This document shows positions 52,564-62,762 of a DNA stretch of 64,000 nt, in pieces; the stretch's first letter is position 1, and each line of letters begins with the position of its first letter. Origin of the DNA: Desulfomonile tiedjei DSM 6799 (lineage in GTDB: Bacteria; Desulfobacterota; Desulfomonilia; Desulfomonilales; Desulfomonilaceae); contig NC_018025.1 in NCBI RefSeq assembly GCF_000266945.1, forward strand, positions 1,178,001 through 1,242,000, given 5' to 3'. A program made the translations under genes and the position numbers. The notes under the pieces are model-generated. The model was not told where the DNA came from, did no database searches, and worked only from the letters and a program-made list of their open reading frames with translations.

Positions 52564-54603
52564 TCATGCGGTTAGCTTTTCTGTGTATGCCCCTTCCAGG
52601 ACGTCCCCGCTCTGCACTATGACCCAGTCGAAGATTTCCGCTTCCGTAATCTGCACTCGGCTGCCTTTGCTGAGATCTTTGCGCAACACGGGAGAGCTCT
52701 CCAGATGTCCGACGAGAGACTGACCGCGCCAGGCGTCCAGCGTCACCCACATCCACTCATACTTTCCGCCTTGAGCCGGAAAACCCACCTTCACGGCATG
52801 AATGTGCTCGTCTGAATCGATAGACTGCTGAAAGCTTGTTTTGAAAAGCGGTAATCCCTGTCGCGCCCGTTTGTGAGCTTCCACCATGTCCCTTCGCAAA
52901 GTGACCGGCACTTTTTCGGGTTCGGCAGCGTCTGCACCTGGTTCGCTTCTCCTGCCGAGCGAGGCATGAGACATTCTGGAGGACACTGACGAAAGAATTC
53001 CCCTCGCGTCATCCAAAGTACCTTCAGCATCGGGCACGAGTCGTATTTTGAGACTCCCATTGGGAAAGTGTCCTTCCTGATCGGGGGCTTGAGGTTCCAA
53101 ATTCAGTATCGCCGGGACACCGGGAATTTCAATTTCAGTCTCAATGCTGCACTCGCCTCGTTTTTTTATGAGTAATTCCGCGACGGCAAGCACCACCATC
53201 CTGCCGCGATTCGCCAGATCCTCGGGTATGCCTTCCATCTCGATATCGGGAAGCCCGAATTTCTGCATTCCGTGAGAATGAATCCATACATTCCCGTCAT
53301 CTGCAAGAATTTCAAAATGGAGATTCGTTTCGACAAGTCTCGATGGCTGTTGAACCTGTTTCTTCCACTGTTCGGTTCCCCATAACACATGGGATGCTGC
53401 ATCCTGGACTACTCCGTTCACCAGGCTGCGCACAGTCTCAACGAATTTGGCAGCAAAAACGAGGTATTCGATCCCCGCTTCAGTCTCCGCGTGAGTAAGC
53501 CTCAACCGCACAATCATCTCAGCTTGAGCTAAGGTTGTCCGATCCTCATCGCTCAATTCTCTGGAATTACAGGGAATCAACTCATCCGGATAGAGAAACA
53601 AAGCTTCCGATTCGTGACGAAGAATATACTCGATTGACAGGCTGTTCTTCTCAATGGCATTCTCGAGGAAGCGGAACATCTGCTGCCTCTCGGAGCGTCC
53701 TGAACAACAGTCAACGAGTTGCGTCCTCAGATCATCCCACGTGGGGATTACTTTTCCGGGAGTATAGATCCAATATTCAAGAACTGCCGGGCTTGTACCG
53801 GAAACTGAAGTCGATACCGTCTCAGCTCGTCGCTGTTTGGTCGGGCTGCTCCCCTGAGGATTGCGCCCTGCGCCTGCGACAAAGTTTCGTGCTCTGTCGC
53901 TCAAGGTTTTGAGACTTCCTTTGCCCGCTTCCAGCAGGAGACGCTGGAGAGGTCCCTGTTTACCCAACAAGGACCGAATGCCGGATGCTTCCGATTTGTT
54001 CAATGCTTTTCTGGCCTTCTTGACGAGCGGATCTCTGGAATCGATATGAGGATAACTGTCCAAAACTGTTTTCGCCTTCTCCGGATTGTTCATTCCGGCA
54101 TATGCGAGGGCCAATCTGGCCACGTCTCCACTTCCTATGGCGGACGGGTCCAATGAGGCGAGCGCTTCGCCGAACTGAGCCACCTCATCGAACTTATTGC
54201 GCTGAAAAAGCAAGTCCAAAAGACAATGCAAGATCTCTCTGTCGTCCGGGAATTCCTGAGCAGCAGTCCTAAGAAACTCCTCAGCTTTGTTCTTCTCTCC
54301 CATGGCCGCATATCCCAGCCCAAGAGCCTTGTTGCTATCTTCGACCGCACCGTAGTGACGGACCAGCGACTCCAGGGCAAAGACGACTTCCCGGGATACT
54401 CCGCCACCATTCAGAATTCTGCGAGAAAAGGCGATCATTTTATGATGTGCCTCTTCCGGTACAGAATCTTCCTGCGGTTCCCATTTTTTCGGTACTTGCG
54501 CATTGCAATGCGGGCAACCGATGAATTCATCGGAAATAGAAAGAAATCTTTCCTCGGACATGACCTGAAGAAATCCGCATTCGGGACATCGCACATGAAC
54601 CAT
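52564..54603 (-). CDS. Zinc-ribbon/TPR protein with C-terminal DUF2314 domain
   Basis: 679 residues from ATG 54603, which has GAGGAG seven bases upstream; an earlier ATG at 54621 has no such site. A zinc ribbon comes first (CPECGFLQV ... CPHCNAQVP), then TPR-like helices (about 60-180), a long middle region of unknown fold, and a final ~75 residues (AVKVGFPAQGGKYEWMWVTL then GSRVQITEAEIFDWVI) that match DUF2314. Cytoplasmic. It probably acts as a regulatory scaffold. The downstream gene on the same strand encodes the DUF1615-like protein. Confidence 0.65.
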   Translation of the reverse strand: MVHVRCPECGFLQVMSEERFLSISDEFIGCPHCNAQVPKKWEPQEDSVPEEAHHKMIAFSRRILNGGGVSREVVFALESLVRHYGAVEDSNKALGLGYAAMGEKNKAEEFLRTAAQEFPDDREILHCLLDLLFQRNKFDEVAQFGEALASLDPSAIGSGDVARLALAYAGMNNPEKAKTVLDSYPHIDSRDPLVKKARKALNKSEASGIRSLLGKQGPLQRLLLEAGKGSLKTLSDRARNFVAGAGRNPQGSSPTKQRRAETVSTSVSGTSPAVLEYWIYTPGKVIPTWDDLRTQLVDCCSGRSERQQMFRFLENAIEKNSLSIEYILRHESEALFLYPDELIPCNSRELSDEDRTTLAQAEMIVRLRLTHAETEAGIEYLVFAAKFVETVRSLVNGVVQDAASHVLWGTEQWKKQVQQPSRLVETNLHFEILADDGNVWIHSHGMQKFGLPDIEMEGIPEDLANRGRMVVLAVAELLIKKRGECSIETEIEIPGVPAILNLEPQAPDQEGHFPNGSLKIRLVPDAEGTLDDARGILSSVSSRMSHASLGRRSEPGADAAEPEKVPVTLRRDMVEAHKRARQGLPLFKTSFQQSIDSDEHIHAVKVGFPAQGGKYEWMWVTLDAWRGQSLVGHLESSPVLRKDLSKGSRVQITEAEIFDWVIVQSGDVLEGAYTEKLTA

Positions 54604-54833
54604 TGAACTGCTCCTCGCCATTACCTATGTCAAAGCTGCGTCAAGGCAGCAAGTTACCTTTCGTGGCGAGAGATAGCTTTCATAAATAGATTCAAATGTC
54701 AAGAAAAACTAATATATTTCGTAGCAATTCAATTGTTGGAGGGAAGGTTTCCTCTGCCTTGATGAAAGGACATAGGTATCACAGGGGTTGCCAAAAAATT
54801 ACGACATTTATCCGATGGCCGAATTCAAAGGAC

Positions 54834-55088
54834 TTGGTAGGGGGTCGGCGTCTCGAAAGTGTCTCAAAACCGTATTGACGCTCAGAATCGTGCCACGCTG
54901 GCCACCCGGCGCTGAAGCCCCGGGCTATTTTTTGTCGCCCCTTCGAGGCCCAGGAAGCTGACGTCCCAGAGGGACGTAAGATAATAGCCCGGTAATTCAT
55001 TGGCGGGAAGAAGGATGTCGTGCCACGATTTAGGATAGATTTCGACTTTGAGACAGTCTCTCTCTCCTCAGAGGCCGACATCCACCAA
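54834..55088. repeat. MITE-like element, copy 3
   Basis: Inner ends GAAAGTGTCTCAAAA (54855-54869) and CTTTGAGACAGTCTC (55046-55060), outer arms TTGGTAGG and CCACCAA. The insert differs from copies 1 and 2 and contains a further palindromic module around AAGCCCCGGGCTATTTTTT. The outer sequence after the right end (CTTAATCTTCAATCGGTCAC) also matches copy 2. Confidence 0.65.
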
Positions 55089-55197
55089 CATTCTTAATCT
55101 TCAATCGGTCACTAATCTCGGGAATTGTATATCCGGCTCATAGTATACCGATTCTCGAAAGTAATCACGGATTGTGAAGAGCAGTTCCCAGCAATTG

Positions 55198-55275
55198 GTA
55201 GCGCCGGCCTCCGTGCCGGCGAACAATTCACCAAACAAATCAATAAGTTCTCGCCGGCAGGGACGCCGGCGCTAC
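55198..55275. repeat. Long GC-rich hairpin repeat
   Basis: GTAGCGCCGGCCTCCGTGCC plus GGCGAAC (55198-55224) pairs with GTTCTCGCCGGCAGGGACGC plus CGGCGCTAC (55247-55275), nearly perfect, around a 22-base AT-rich loop. It lies between the MITE-like element and terC and could also act as a terminator, though no T-run follows. Confidence 0.65.
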
Positions 55276-55341
55276 TGATTCTTCTCATTGCAGGCATTGG
55301 ATTCCGTCAAGACTTTCGATAACCGCTATAGTCCCGGCTTC

Positions 55342-56175
55342 TCACCCGGGCGCTCGATTTTCATTCTTCTTTTCGCTCAATGTATCATTTGATTCCGAAG
55401 GTGCGGTCGGCTGCGGCTTTTCTGCGGTATCCTGTTCAGTCGTTGGCGTAAGAGCCTCAGGTGCAGGAATCAACCGTCTTCGTAAGCGCATATTGAGCAT
55501 CTCTACACACACGGAGAAAGCCATTGCAAAGTAGATATACCCTTTCGGTACATGATGGCCAAAGCCGTCTGCAATCAAAACGACGCCGACCACGACCAGG
55601 AACGACAGCGCCAGCATCTTGATCGTTGGATGACCACTGACAAACTGTCCTATCGGTGTGGCAAAAGCCATCATCAGTCCAACGGAAGCGACCACAGCCG
55701 CAATCATTACAGGAAGCTTGTCCACCATTCCCACAGCCGTAATTATGGAATCCAGCGAAAATACGAGATCGACTAACATGATTTGCATGATTACTGCTGA
55801 AAAACCGGACTGCAATTGCTTCGTGACTCCTTCTCTTTCTCCCTCCAAGAGATGATGGATTTCCTTGGTGCTTTTCCAGAGCAGGAAGAGACCGCCTCCA
55901 ATGAGGATAAGGTCTCGGCCGGAAATCTCTTGCTGTAAAATCGTAAATAATGGTGCGGTCAGCCCAATCAGCCATGAGAGCACTGAGAGCAAAGCGATTC
56001 GCATGAACATGGCCAGAAACAGACCAAGGCGTCTGCCGAACTCACGCCGCTTTTCGGGCAACCTGTCTACAAGAATCGAGATGAAAATTATATTATCGAT
56101 TCCCAGGACAAGTTCCAGTGCAGTCAAAGTGATAAACGCAATCCAAGCGTCTGTGCTCGTCAGTAGTTCCAGCAT
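55342..56175 (-). CDS. TerC-family integral membrane protein
   Basis: 277 residues with about seven membrane helices. The family motifs ITLTALELVLGIDNIIFISI and MLVDLVFSLDSIITAVGM, each with a membrane Asp, are diagnostic of TerC/YoaE-type proteins linked to metal (manganese) handling at the membrane. A charged, low-complexity C-terminal tail (about 230-277) is cytoplasmic. The GAGG site eight bases upstream supports the ATG. It follows a small membrane protein gene by 13 bp. Confidence 0.88.
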   Translation of the reverse strand: MLELLTSTDAWIAFITLTALELVLGIDNIIFISILVDRLPEKRREFGRRLGLFLAMFMRIALLSVLSWLIGLTAPLFTILQQEISGRDLILIGGGLFLLWKSTKEIHHLLEGEREGVTKQLQSGFSAVIMQIMLVDLVFSLDSIITAVGMVDKLPVMIAAVVASVGLMMAFATPIGQFVSGHPTIKMLALSFLVVVGVVLIADGFGHHVPKGYIYFAMAFSVCVEMLNMRLRRRLIPAPEALTPTTEQDTAEKPQPTAPSESNDTLSEKKNENRAPG

Positions 56176-56188
56176 AAATCAAGCCTCG

Positions 56189-56560
56189 CTATTTGGGGTA
56201 TTCATCATCCCATCGTCGTTTGCCGGTATTCAGGAGGGGCAGCAGGAGAAACGCAAGGAAGAGAATCGACCAGGAGAAGTTCCCCGGTTCCTGAAGGCCT
56301 CCCGAAACCAGCACAAAAACCACTGCGGACACGACAAACAGAGTAAGCAGTGGGAGCATGAGTTTCCAGTAAGCCATAGTAGGGTGCTTCCAAGGGGCAA
56401 GAAGAAATATGAGCGCCAGAGCCATTAAGAATGATCCACCCCCCAGTGCGGCGAAAAGGTACTTTCCCTGCCAAAGCCAGACTATACTCGAGATAAGTAT
56501 CCAGATGAACGATCCCAGCCAACCGCCTATCCAGCCCCATTTTTCCCCTGTGCGTGACAT
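56189..56560 (-). CDS. Small four-helix membrane protein
   Basis: 123 residues: helices WIGGWLGSFIWILISSIVWL, YLFAALGGGSFLMALALIFL, LMLPLLTLFVVSAVVFVLV and WSILFLAFLLLPLL. No family is recognised. It is directly upstream of terC in the same direction (13-bp gap), so they are probably co-transcribed and may work together. Confidence 0.65.
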   Translation of the reverse strand: MSRTGEKWGWIGGWLGSFIWILISSIVWLWQGKYLFAALGGGSFLMALALIFLLAPWKHPTMAYWKLMLPLLTLFVVSAVVFVLVSGGLQEPGNFSWSILFLAFLLLPLLNTGKRRWDDEYPK

Positions 56561-56824
56561 CGTTTCACCTCAGCCGCATTACGTCGGACTTTGATGGTTC
56601 GGCCGATTGTGAAACGAAGCAGCGCCTGTGTCAACCGTTAGCGGGAAGCGTCTCCGGATATTTCCGCAAAAAACGTTTTCATTGCTTCCCAGGAACGTTG
56701 GCCACACGCCCCTTCTACGCAGCAACGAAGAAACGAACAGCAGAATAATATTTCGTGAATTTGGAAATAAGATAAACGAAGCTACGCAAAAGAACGCGGC
56801 GAAATACCCATGTTTTCATGATTT

Positions 56825-58720
56825 TCAGTGCTTTTGTATTTTCGATGAATTGCCGTGCCCGTTCATCTGCTCGATCATCTCAAGAATCGATTCGAGCCGA
56901 CCGGAAATGTTCTCAAGAAGTTCGCGATCTGAAGCTTCCATGCTTCCGACCCGCGCGACTACCAGATCCTGCACGCACCTGATCATATCGGGAAGAATAT
57001 CGCATGAAATCGAGCTGCCGACACCTTCTTCGCTCAAGTACGCTGCAACGGCAAAGAGAGTACGAGGATGAATCTTCTCCGGGCCTATTTCCTGCGATAT
57101 GCCCGAACGTGCAAGCAGCATTCTTGCTTGTCTCTGCACTCGGCTCAATCTCAGGTGAATACCGTTTTCCCGAAGCTTGGTATGCAATTCTCCCAGCATT
57201 TCCGCTCCGGGCAGATCCAAGTCGCTGGTCATCTCGAGATCCAATATTACGGTTTTGATTGGATGGTCAGCACTACGGACATGGTTCAAAATCTCACCTC
57301 GAATGGAATCGGCGTTCGCATAAAAGATCCCTTCATCGGCTCGCATAATGGAAAGTCCCGGAATAGTAGCGTTTTCCGGATTATCCTTGAGATTCGTGAA
57401 CTGGGGGAGACCGGGCACTTTGCCCAGCAGACTCATACGAGATTCTGACGCCCTGCTTATGACGAGAAGCAGGGAAAGGAGCGCACCAATCACCACTCCA
57501 TCGAGAATGCCCAGCACGAGCACGCCTACAAGCGCTCCCATAGCAGTCCAGAACTCAGTTCTGCGAAGCCGGTATAATCGGATTAACGCTCCAATCTTGA
57601 AAAGTCCTCTGACAGCTACGATTACAACCGCGGCAAGGATCGGTTCAGGGAGGTTGGTGAATACTCCGGCAAAGAACAGGACGACTGAGGCAATTAATAA
57701 CCCGCCGATACCATTGGCAAGTTGACTTCTTCCTCCAATGGCATCATTCAGGGCGCTACGGGAAAAACTGCCCGCCACAGGATATGATTGCGTCAAACCA
57801 GCTCCCAAACTTGCACACCCGAGCGCCAGCAATTCCTGATTTGCATCGACCCGGTACTTATTCTTTGCCGCAAATGTTCTCGCCATGCTCATGCCTTCGA
57901 GATAGGCAAGCACGAACGCTCCAACTGCAGTGCGCAAAAGATCGGGTATTTCGGCTAAAGTTATCTCGGGGAAAACGAATGCAGGAAGTCCCCTGGGAAT
58001 TTCTCCAATAATATTAACACCGCGACTCGCCAGACCGGTTACGCTCATGAGAGCCGTTGCGCCGAGCACCACGAGAAGCGCCCAAGGTATTCTACGAAAG
58101 AAGTGTTCACCGATAACGAGTATTACTATGCCTCCGACCCCAAGCGCCAATGAGTACACGTTTATGTTCCCGAGATGCTGCACGATGTACAAAACACGTT
58201 CCAAGAATTGGCCGTGCGATGCAGGCATTCCAAAAAGCTTACTCAATTGGGTGGACGCTATGTACAGTCCTGCCCCGGTAGCAAATCCGATGAGAACCGA
58301 TTCTGAGATAAAATTGACCAGAAAACCGAGCCTCAGAAGATATGAGACAATGGCGATGAATCCCACGAGAATAGCCGTTGCAGCGGCAACCGCAGCATAT
58401 TGCTCCGGTGAGCTTATGGCCAGTCCGGAGAGTCCTGAAGCAATAAGGATAGATACGGCCGATGTGGGGCCCAGTACGAGCTGACGCGAGCTTCCGAACA
58501 CCGTGTAGAGCAGAGCAGGCAGAATTGAAGCATACAGTCCTGCGGACGGAGGCAAACCGGCCAATTCGGCGTAGGCTATAGCTTCCGGGATCGTGAAGGC
58601 CGCGAGAGTAAGACCCGCCATGAGATCCGGCCTCAACCAGGCAGAATCGTACGCGGGCAGCCACTCCAGAATGGGCAAATAGCGCTTTAATCCATGTTTT
58701 CTGGGAATTGCGTACGGCAT
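56825..58720 (-). CDS. SulP-family anion transporter with STAS domain
   Basis: 631 residues from ATG 58720 (AGAGG five bases upstream; GTG 58726 is less well placed). The membrane domain (about 20-420) has AFTIPEAIAYAELAGLPPSAGLYASI and the conserved QSYPVAGSFSRSALN. The C-terminal STAS domain (about 440-570; VILDLEMTSDLDLPGAEMLGEL) is followed by an extra helical tail of about 60 residues. Such proteins carry sulfate, bicarbonate or related anions; sulfate would suit a sulfate reducer, but the substrate cannot be read from sequence. Confidence 0.9.
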   Translation of the reverse strand: MPYAIPRKHGLKRYLPILEWLPAYDSAWLRPDLMAGLTLAAFTIPEAIAYAELAGLPPSAGLYASILPALLYTVFGSSRQLVLGPTSAVSILIASGLSGLAISSPEQYAAVAAATAILVGFIAIVSYLLRLGFLVNFISESVLIGFATGAGLYIASTQLSKLFGMPASHGQFLERVLYIVQHLGNINVYSLALGVGGIVILVIGEHFFRRIPWALLVVLGATALMSVTGLASRGVNIIGEIPRGLPAFVFPEITLAEIPDLLRTAVGAFVLAYLEGMSMARTFAAKNKYRVDANQELLALGCASLGAGLTQSYPVAGSFSRSALNDAIGGRSQLANGIGGLLIASVVLFFAGVFTNLPEPILAAVVIVAVRGLFKIGALIRLYRLRRTEFWTAMGALVGVLVLGILDGVVIGALLSLLLVISRASESRMSLLGKVPGLPQFTNLKDNPENATIPGLSIMRADEGIFYANADSIRGEILNHVRSADHPIKTVILDLEMTSDLDLPGAEMLGELHTKLRENGIHLRLSRVQRQARMLLARSGISQEIGPEKIHPRTLFAVAAYLSEEGVGSSISCDILPDMIRCVQDLVVARVGSMEASDRELLENISGRLESILEMIEQMNGHGNSSKIQKH

Positions 58721-59288
58721 CGACACCTCTGGAATCTTTTCAAAAGCCTGTGTTCAACATCATCTCAACGCTCCTCGGTCACTATATATGATAATTGATA
58801 TATATGCAAGCCCTAATCTAGTTCGGGTTCCATGAAGTCGGTTACTCTCCATTCCGGGTACGGATTAGCATCTCACAATTCTTTGTGCTTGTGCAGTCGT
58901 CGGCGCAAAACCGGACAAGCAGCCGGGATCAGGTCATCGTAGTCGGCATTTTAAATCCGTTAGCATGTCAGGATTGGTGTTTTGCTGGCTTATACAGGAG
59001 TTCGGCGTAATATTTTGATTGACCTCTTTACCAAAGTTAATATAGTAGTAGGGTTCAGAACGAACTTCGGTTCTTAAGGCGGGGAACAAATTTACTCGCC
59101 GTCGTCTGTACACATCAACAAATATGCAGTGCGACCGCGCCTCCTCAAAGCTAGTTGTCACAGCCTGACATGGCAGTGCTCATTCATGTGCGTCTTTTCC
59201 CTGGGCATCAGTAGCGCTTTGAGAGTCGAATGAAAACACCACAACGGATGCCTATTGGGGCCAATGTGAAGTTTGATGGAGATCGAAA
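58721..59288. other. Intergenic region between SulP and the response regulator
   Basis: 568 bp with no credible gene. It includes divergent promoters for the SulP gene and the response regulator, but no palindrome or RNA is recognised. The open frames here are short and lack homology signals. Confidence 0.35.
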
Positions 59289-59765
59289 ATGCCATACAAA
59301 TGTAACGTATTGCTCATTGAGGATAATCCGGTCGATGCTGATTTTATAAGAGAAGCGTTGAACGAAATTGAATCCAATATTCAGTTGGATTGGGTAGAGG
59401 ACGGAGAAGCAGGCATCAATTTTCTGTTTCAACACTGTTATTCACGAGATGCGGATCTGCTTTGTCCGGATCTGATTTTGCTGGACTTGAATTTACCAAA
59501 GTTGAGCGGACGAGAAGTCCTTGAGGCAATCAAAGAGAATCCTAATACCAAACACATTCCGGTTATTATTCTGACTACCTCTTCAGACCCCAGAGATATA
59601 ATCGATACGTATTCTCTGCATGCTAATTGCTTCGTCACGAAACCCACTGACTTGGATGAATTCACGGCCGCAGTAAAGTCAATTCGAGAATTCTGGACAC
59701 GATGTGCTTCACTGCCGAGCCCGGATGATTGCAGCTTCGGAAGGACTCCGGCTCTAGAACATTGA
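59289..59765 (+). CDS. Single-domain response regulator (RcpA/Rcp1-like)
   Basis: 158 residues. A full receiver of the type paired with phytochrome-like kinases: VLLIEDNPVDADFIREAL with the acidic pair, LILLDLNLPKLSGREVLEAIK with the phospho-acceptor Asp, VIILTTSSDPRDI and the Lys in CFVTKPTDL. There is no output domain; the last ~25 residues are a tail. It stands tail to tail with a sensor kinase (12-bp gap), its likely partner. Confidence 0.88.
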   Translation: MPYKCNVLLIEDNPVDADFIREALNEIESNIQLDWVEDGEAGINFLFQHCYSRDADLLCPDLILLDLNLPKLSGREVLEAIKENPNTKHIPVIILTTSSDPRDIIDTYSLHANCFVTKPTDLDEFTAAVKSIREFWTRCASLPSPDDCSFGRTPALEH

Positions 59766-59776
59766 TCTGTGCAATA

Positions 59777-61459
59777 TTATCCAAGAATCGCCTTTTTTTC
59801 GCAGATACGATTTGGAATGGCAAAATAAAAGGTGGATCCCACACCGACCTCAGATTCCACCCAGACTCTTCCGTGGTGACGCTCGACAATTTTCTTAACG
59901 ATTGCCAGTCCTATTCCTGTTCCATGAAAAGGACCCTTTTTGCTTAGCTGCTGAAATATTACAAATATCCGATCGAAATATTTTTCTTTTATGCCTGTGC
60001 CATTATCCTTGACGGAAAACACCCATTCATTTCCGTTTTGTTGTGCGGACACATGCACCTTCGACGACACGGCAGGACCGAATTTTACGGCATTTCCAAT
60101 GAGATTTTGTAGAAGTTGCACCAACTGAAGGGGATCGCCCGTGATTGTCGGCATCCGGTCGTACGTTATCTCCGTGCCTTTCTCCTTTATCAGACTTCCG
60201 CAATTCTCTATTGACCGGTCCAGTACTTCCGTCATGTCAACTGCTGTAAACGATTGACCCTGGGTGTCCAGGCGGGAATACGTCAGCAGGTCCCGTATGA
60301 GGGACCTCATCCTTTTTGCGCCATTAACGGCGAAGTCGATCAGTTGATCGGAATCTTTGTCAAATTTCCCTTTATGCTTCTTCTCGAACATTTGCAGGGC
60401 ACTCGCCACAGTGCGTAAAGGCTCTTGGAGATCATGCGATGCCACGTAAGCAAAATGCTCAAGGTCAGCATTCGCTCTGATCAGGTCGGTAAGTGTGTGC
60501 TCCAACTCTTCGTTCTTTGCTGCTAATTCTGAAGTGCGCTTACTCACCAATTTCTTGAGCATTGCCGACCACAGCATAGCTCCAAAGGCAATTACTATCG
60601 CAACTGGCAATCCGAGTAGGAGGTATTTTCGATACCTTAGCCAAGGGTCATCAAACGCAAGCCATTTTTCGTAAATCCTGTCGTACTGGCCGCCGGTCTT
60701 TACAATTAACAGCCCTTGGTTGAGCTTTTCCTTAAGCTCATCCTCGCCTTTTCTTATGCCGAACGAAAAAACTCGCTTATAATCGGGGATAGGAGGGCCG
60801 GCAGTCAGGCCTCTTATTCCATGGGTTTTGATTGCCAAGATACCGATGAGTTTCGAGCAGAGGAATGCGTCACACTTACCGGCTGCAACCATCGATAACC
60901 CTTCCGGTATCGTATCGGCTAGCATCAACTCCCCTTGGAAATTCAGTTCCAGGAGCTCGTGGTGGGCAGCATCCGACCGCATGGCGACTATCGTCTTTCC
61001 CTGGGCAGCTTCAATGGTTCCCAAAATAGGGCTCCCGTCACGTACGAAAAACGCATCGAACGTCTCGGTGTGGGCAAGGCTGAAATCTACCAATCTAGCC
61101 CGCTCAGTTGACTTCGCCACAATTGGCAAGACGTCCAATTTGCCGGAAACCAAATCGTTCCACATCTTGTTCCAATCGCCCGATTCAAAAACAACCGACA
61201 ATCCCATGGCTTCGGCTACCGCTTTGATAAGATCTACCGAGAATCCTGAAGGCTGCCCGCTCTCATCAACAAGAGCAAATGGGGGGAATTCAATCTCGCT
61301 GCCTACCCGGATCACGGGTCTGTCAGTTTCCGCACTGCAGTTGCCGGGGAAGAAAAATCCGAAGACAAAAAAGGAGACAATCAGGAATAGGCTCAGAAAG
61401 CAGCGCAACTCCGATGCTTCAGAGCGGACTGCTTCAAAACAACCCTCGACATTTGCCAT
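59777..61459 (-). CDS. Sensor histidine kinase with periplasmic solute-binding domain
   Basis: 560 residues from ATG 61459, which gives a signal/anchor (FLSLFLIVSFFVFGFFF, cleavage near NCSA). A solute-binding (SBP_bac_3, amino-acid type) sensor follows (about 45-275; IRVGSEIEFPPFALVDESGQ, SGFSVDLIKAVAEAMGL), then a membrane helix (about 285-305), a HisKA domain with His in AYVASHDLQEPLRT, and the HATPase domain (NLIGNAVKFG, DNGTGI, GTGIGLAIVKKIVERHHG). It should sense a small molecule in the periplasm and phosphorylate a regulator, probably the single-domain one next door. A longer frame to 61603 lacks a better site. Confidence 0.85.
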   Translation of the reverse strand: MANVEGCFEAVRSEASELRCFLSLFLIVSFFVFGFFFPGNCSAETDRPVIRVGSEIEFPPFALVDESGQPSGFSVDLIKAVAEAMGLSVVFESGDWNKMWNDLVSGKLDVLPIVAKSTERARLVDFSLAHTETFDAFFVRDGSPILGTIEAAQGKTIVAMRSDAAHHELLELNFQGELMLADTIPEGLSMVAAGKCDAFLCSKLIGILAIKTHGIRGLTAGPPIPDYKRVFSFGIRKGEDELKEKLNQGLLIVKTGGQYDRIYEKWLAFDDPWLRYRKYLLLGLPVAIVIAFGAMLWSAMLKKLVSKRTSELAAKNEELEHTLTDLIRANADLEHFAYVASHDLQEPLRTVASALQMFEKKHKGKFDKDSDQLIDFAVNGAKRMRSLIRDLLTYSRLDTQGQSFTAVDMTEVLDRSIENCGSLIKEKGTEITYDRMPTITGDPLQLVQLLQNLIGNAVKFGPAVSSKVHVSAQQNGNEWVFSVKDNGTGIKEKYFDRIFVIFQQLSKKGPFHGTGIGLAIVKKIVERHHGRVWVESEVGVGSTFYFAIPNRICEKKAILG

Positions 61460-61603
61460 AATACTTCGATCAACCGCAGTACGACGTTTCGCTCCGAGAT
61501 GTTGACATATTCGCGTCAGTACGAAAGCTGAACGAACTACGAACAGCAAAGTAAGGAGAGTTCGAGTCTTCACTTGATATTTTCCTTCAAAGTGGCTCCT
61601 CAA

Positions 61604-62762
61604 AGCCGGTAAACGGTGTATCCACTCGTCGGAAGATATTACGGTTCAAACCCCTATTACGTAATGTTCAGAAATCCCAGTGGTCACACGCAGCCCTGCC
61701 ATTGACGGACCAAACAAATGCCCTTCAAACATCGTTCGAAAAGTGTCTGACAGGTTGACAGACTAAATTTGTGGAGCAGTCTACCAGAAAAATTCGTATT
61801 TTCAACTGATTATTTGACCGGCATTCGTCAGAAGAAAATGCAGAAGCGCTCCGTGCAGTGCTTCTCATTTACAAAGAGCTTATACTACTTCGCTTTCAGG
61901 CGTGTAACATTGAAAATGAAGGAGCACTGACCTGCGAAACGCAGGCCAGTGGCACCCAGGACACAGAAACGTCAAAATCAAACGGGTGCCATTGACCTGG
62001 GAACCAGGTCAATACGGAAAAAGAAATTTCAATCCGGGATCTTATTTTTTGAAAGCGAATTCGTATTAGAAAACACGGAGAAACGTTTATAATCTTCATA
62101 GTTGGGCTCATAATCGCGAACCTTGACCTTATTTTCTGTCTACGCTACCAGTAATTCAACACTAAACTGAAAAAATAACAATTTATTGGAAATATCTCAA
62201 TTTAGGAAATCAGTTTGTTTTTTGTCCAGTCCAAGATGTTACCAATATGTATTATTATGGCATAGAATACGAAATGCATACATTTTTGTAAGATCAGGTT
62301 TAGCAGTTTATGTACAAAAGCATAGTTCAGGTACGAATTATGGAGATCATCAGCACACGCGAAAAACAGTACAGCCCACCGATGAATGTTGACATGAGGT
62401 TCGACAATGTTATTATGCATTTGGTGGGCAGCAAACAGCTCTCGAAAAAGAAGCGAATCCTGCCGAATCGTATATGGCTTTATGTTCTCCGCTCAGGGGA
62501 ACGGTTGTTGATGCGAATGGACTATGTGGGGCAATATTCGGGAATTGAGTAATTTCCCGACCTGCCTTTATGAATCCGACTCTGTGAAAATGAACTACTG
62601 AATACGGCACCTTAGTATCTGTGCTCGTGAGGTTCTGCTGCGTATGACCGAGGTGGGCCAAAGGTTCGCAGCCAGTATCTCCGTGTCGCTTTTCCTGGCT
62701 AACCCGGATGGAGCGACAGTAAACCATGGACGTCCCCTTCTTGGCGAAAGCTGAGGTAAGTG
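61604..62762. other. Long intergenic region before the surface-protein gene
   Basis: About 1.16 kb. It contains the dispersed repeat at 61950-62045, AT-rich DNA and short open frames (62310-62552, 62186-62392) without homology signals or good ribosome-binding sites. The last 130 bp are the leader of the surface-protein gene. No riboswitch is recognised with confidence. Confidence 0.35.
61950..62045. repeat. Dispersed repeat, copy D (partner at 13009)
   Basis: About 95 bp matching 13009-13100, including TGGCACCCA, CAGAAACG and the hairpin TGACCTGGGAACCAGGTCA. A second hairpin, CTGACCTGCG and CGCAGGCCAG, lies just before it. Confidence 0.65.

Noticed and set aside
62310-62552. 80-codon ORF before the surface-protein gene
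   Set aside because: No ribosome-binding site, no homology signal, AT-rich surroundings; may be real but cannot be supported.
62580-62760. Possible c-di-GMP riboswitch before the surface-protein gene
   Set aside because: The region contains GCCAAAGGTTCGCAGCC, but the conserved GEMM tetraloop/receptor arrangement could not be matched.
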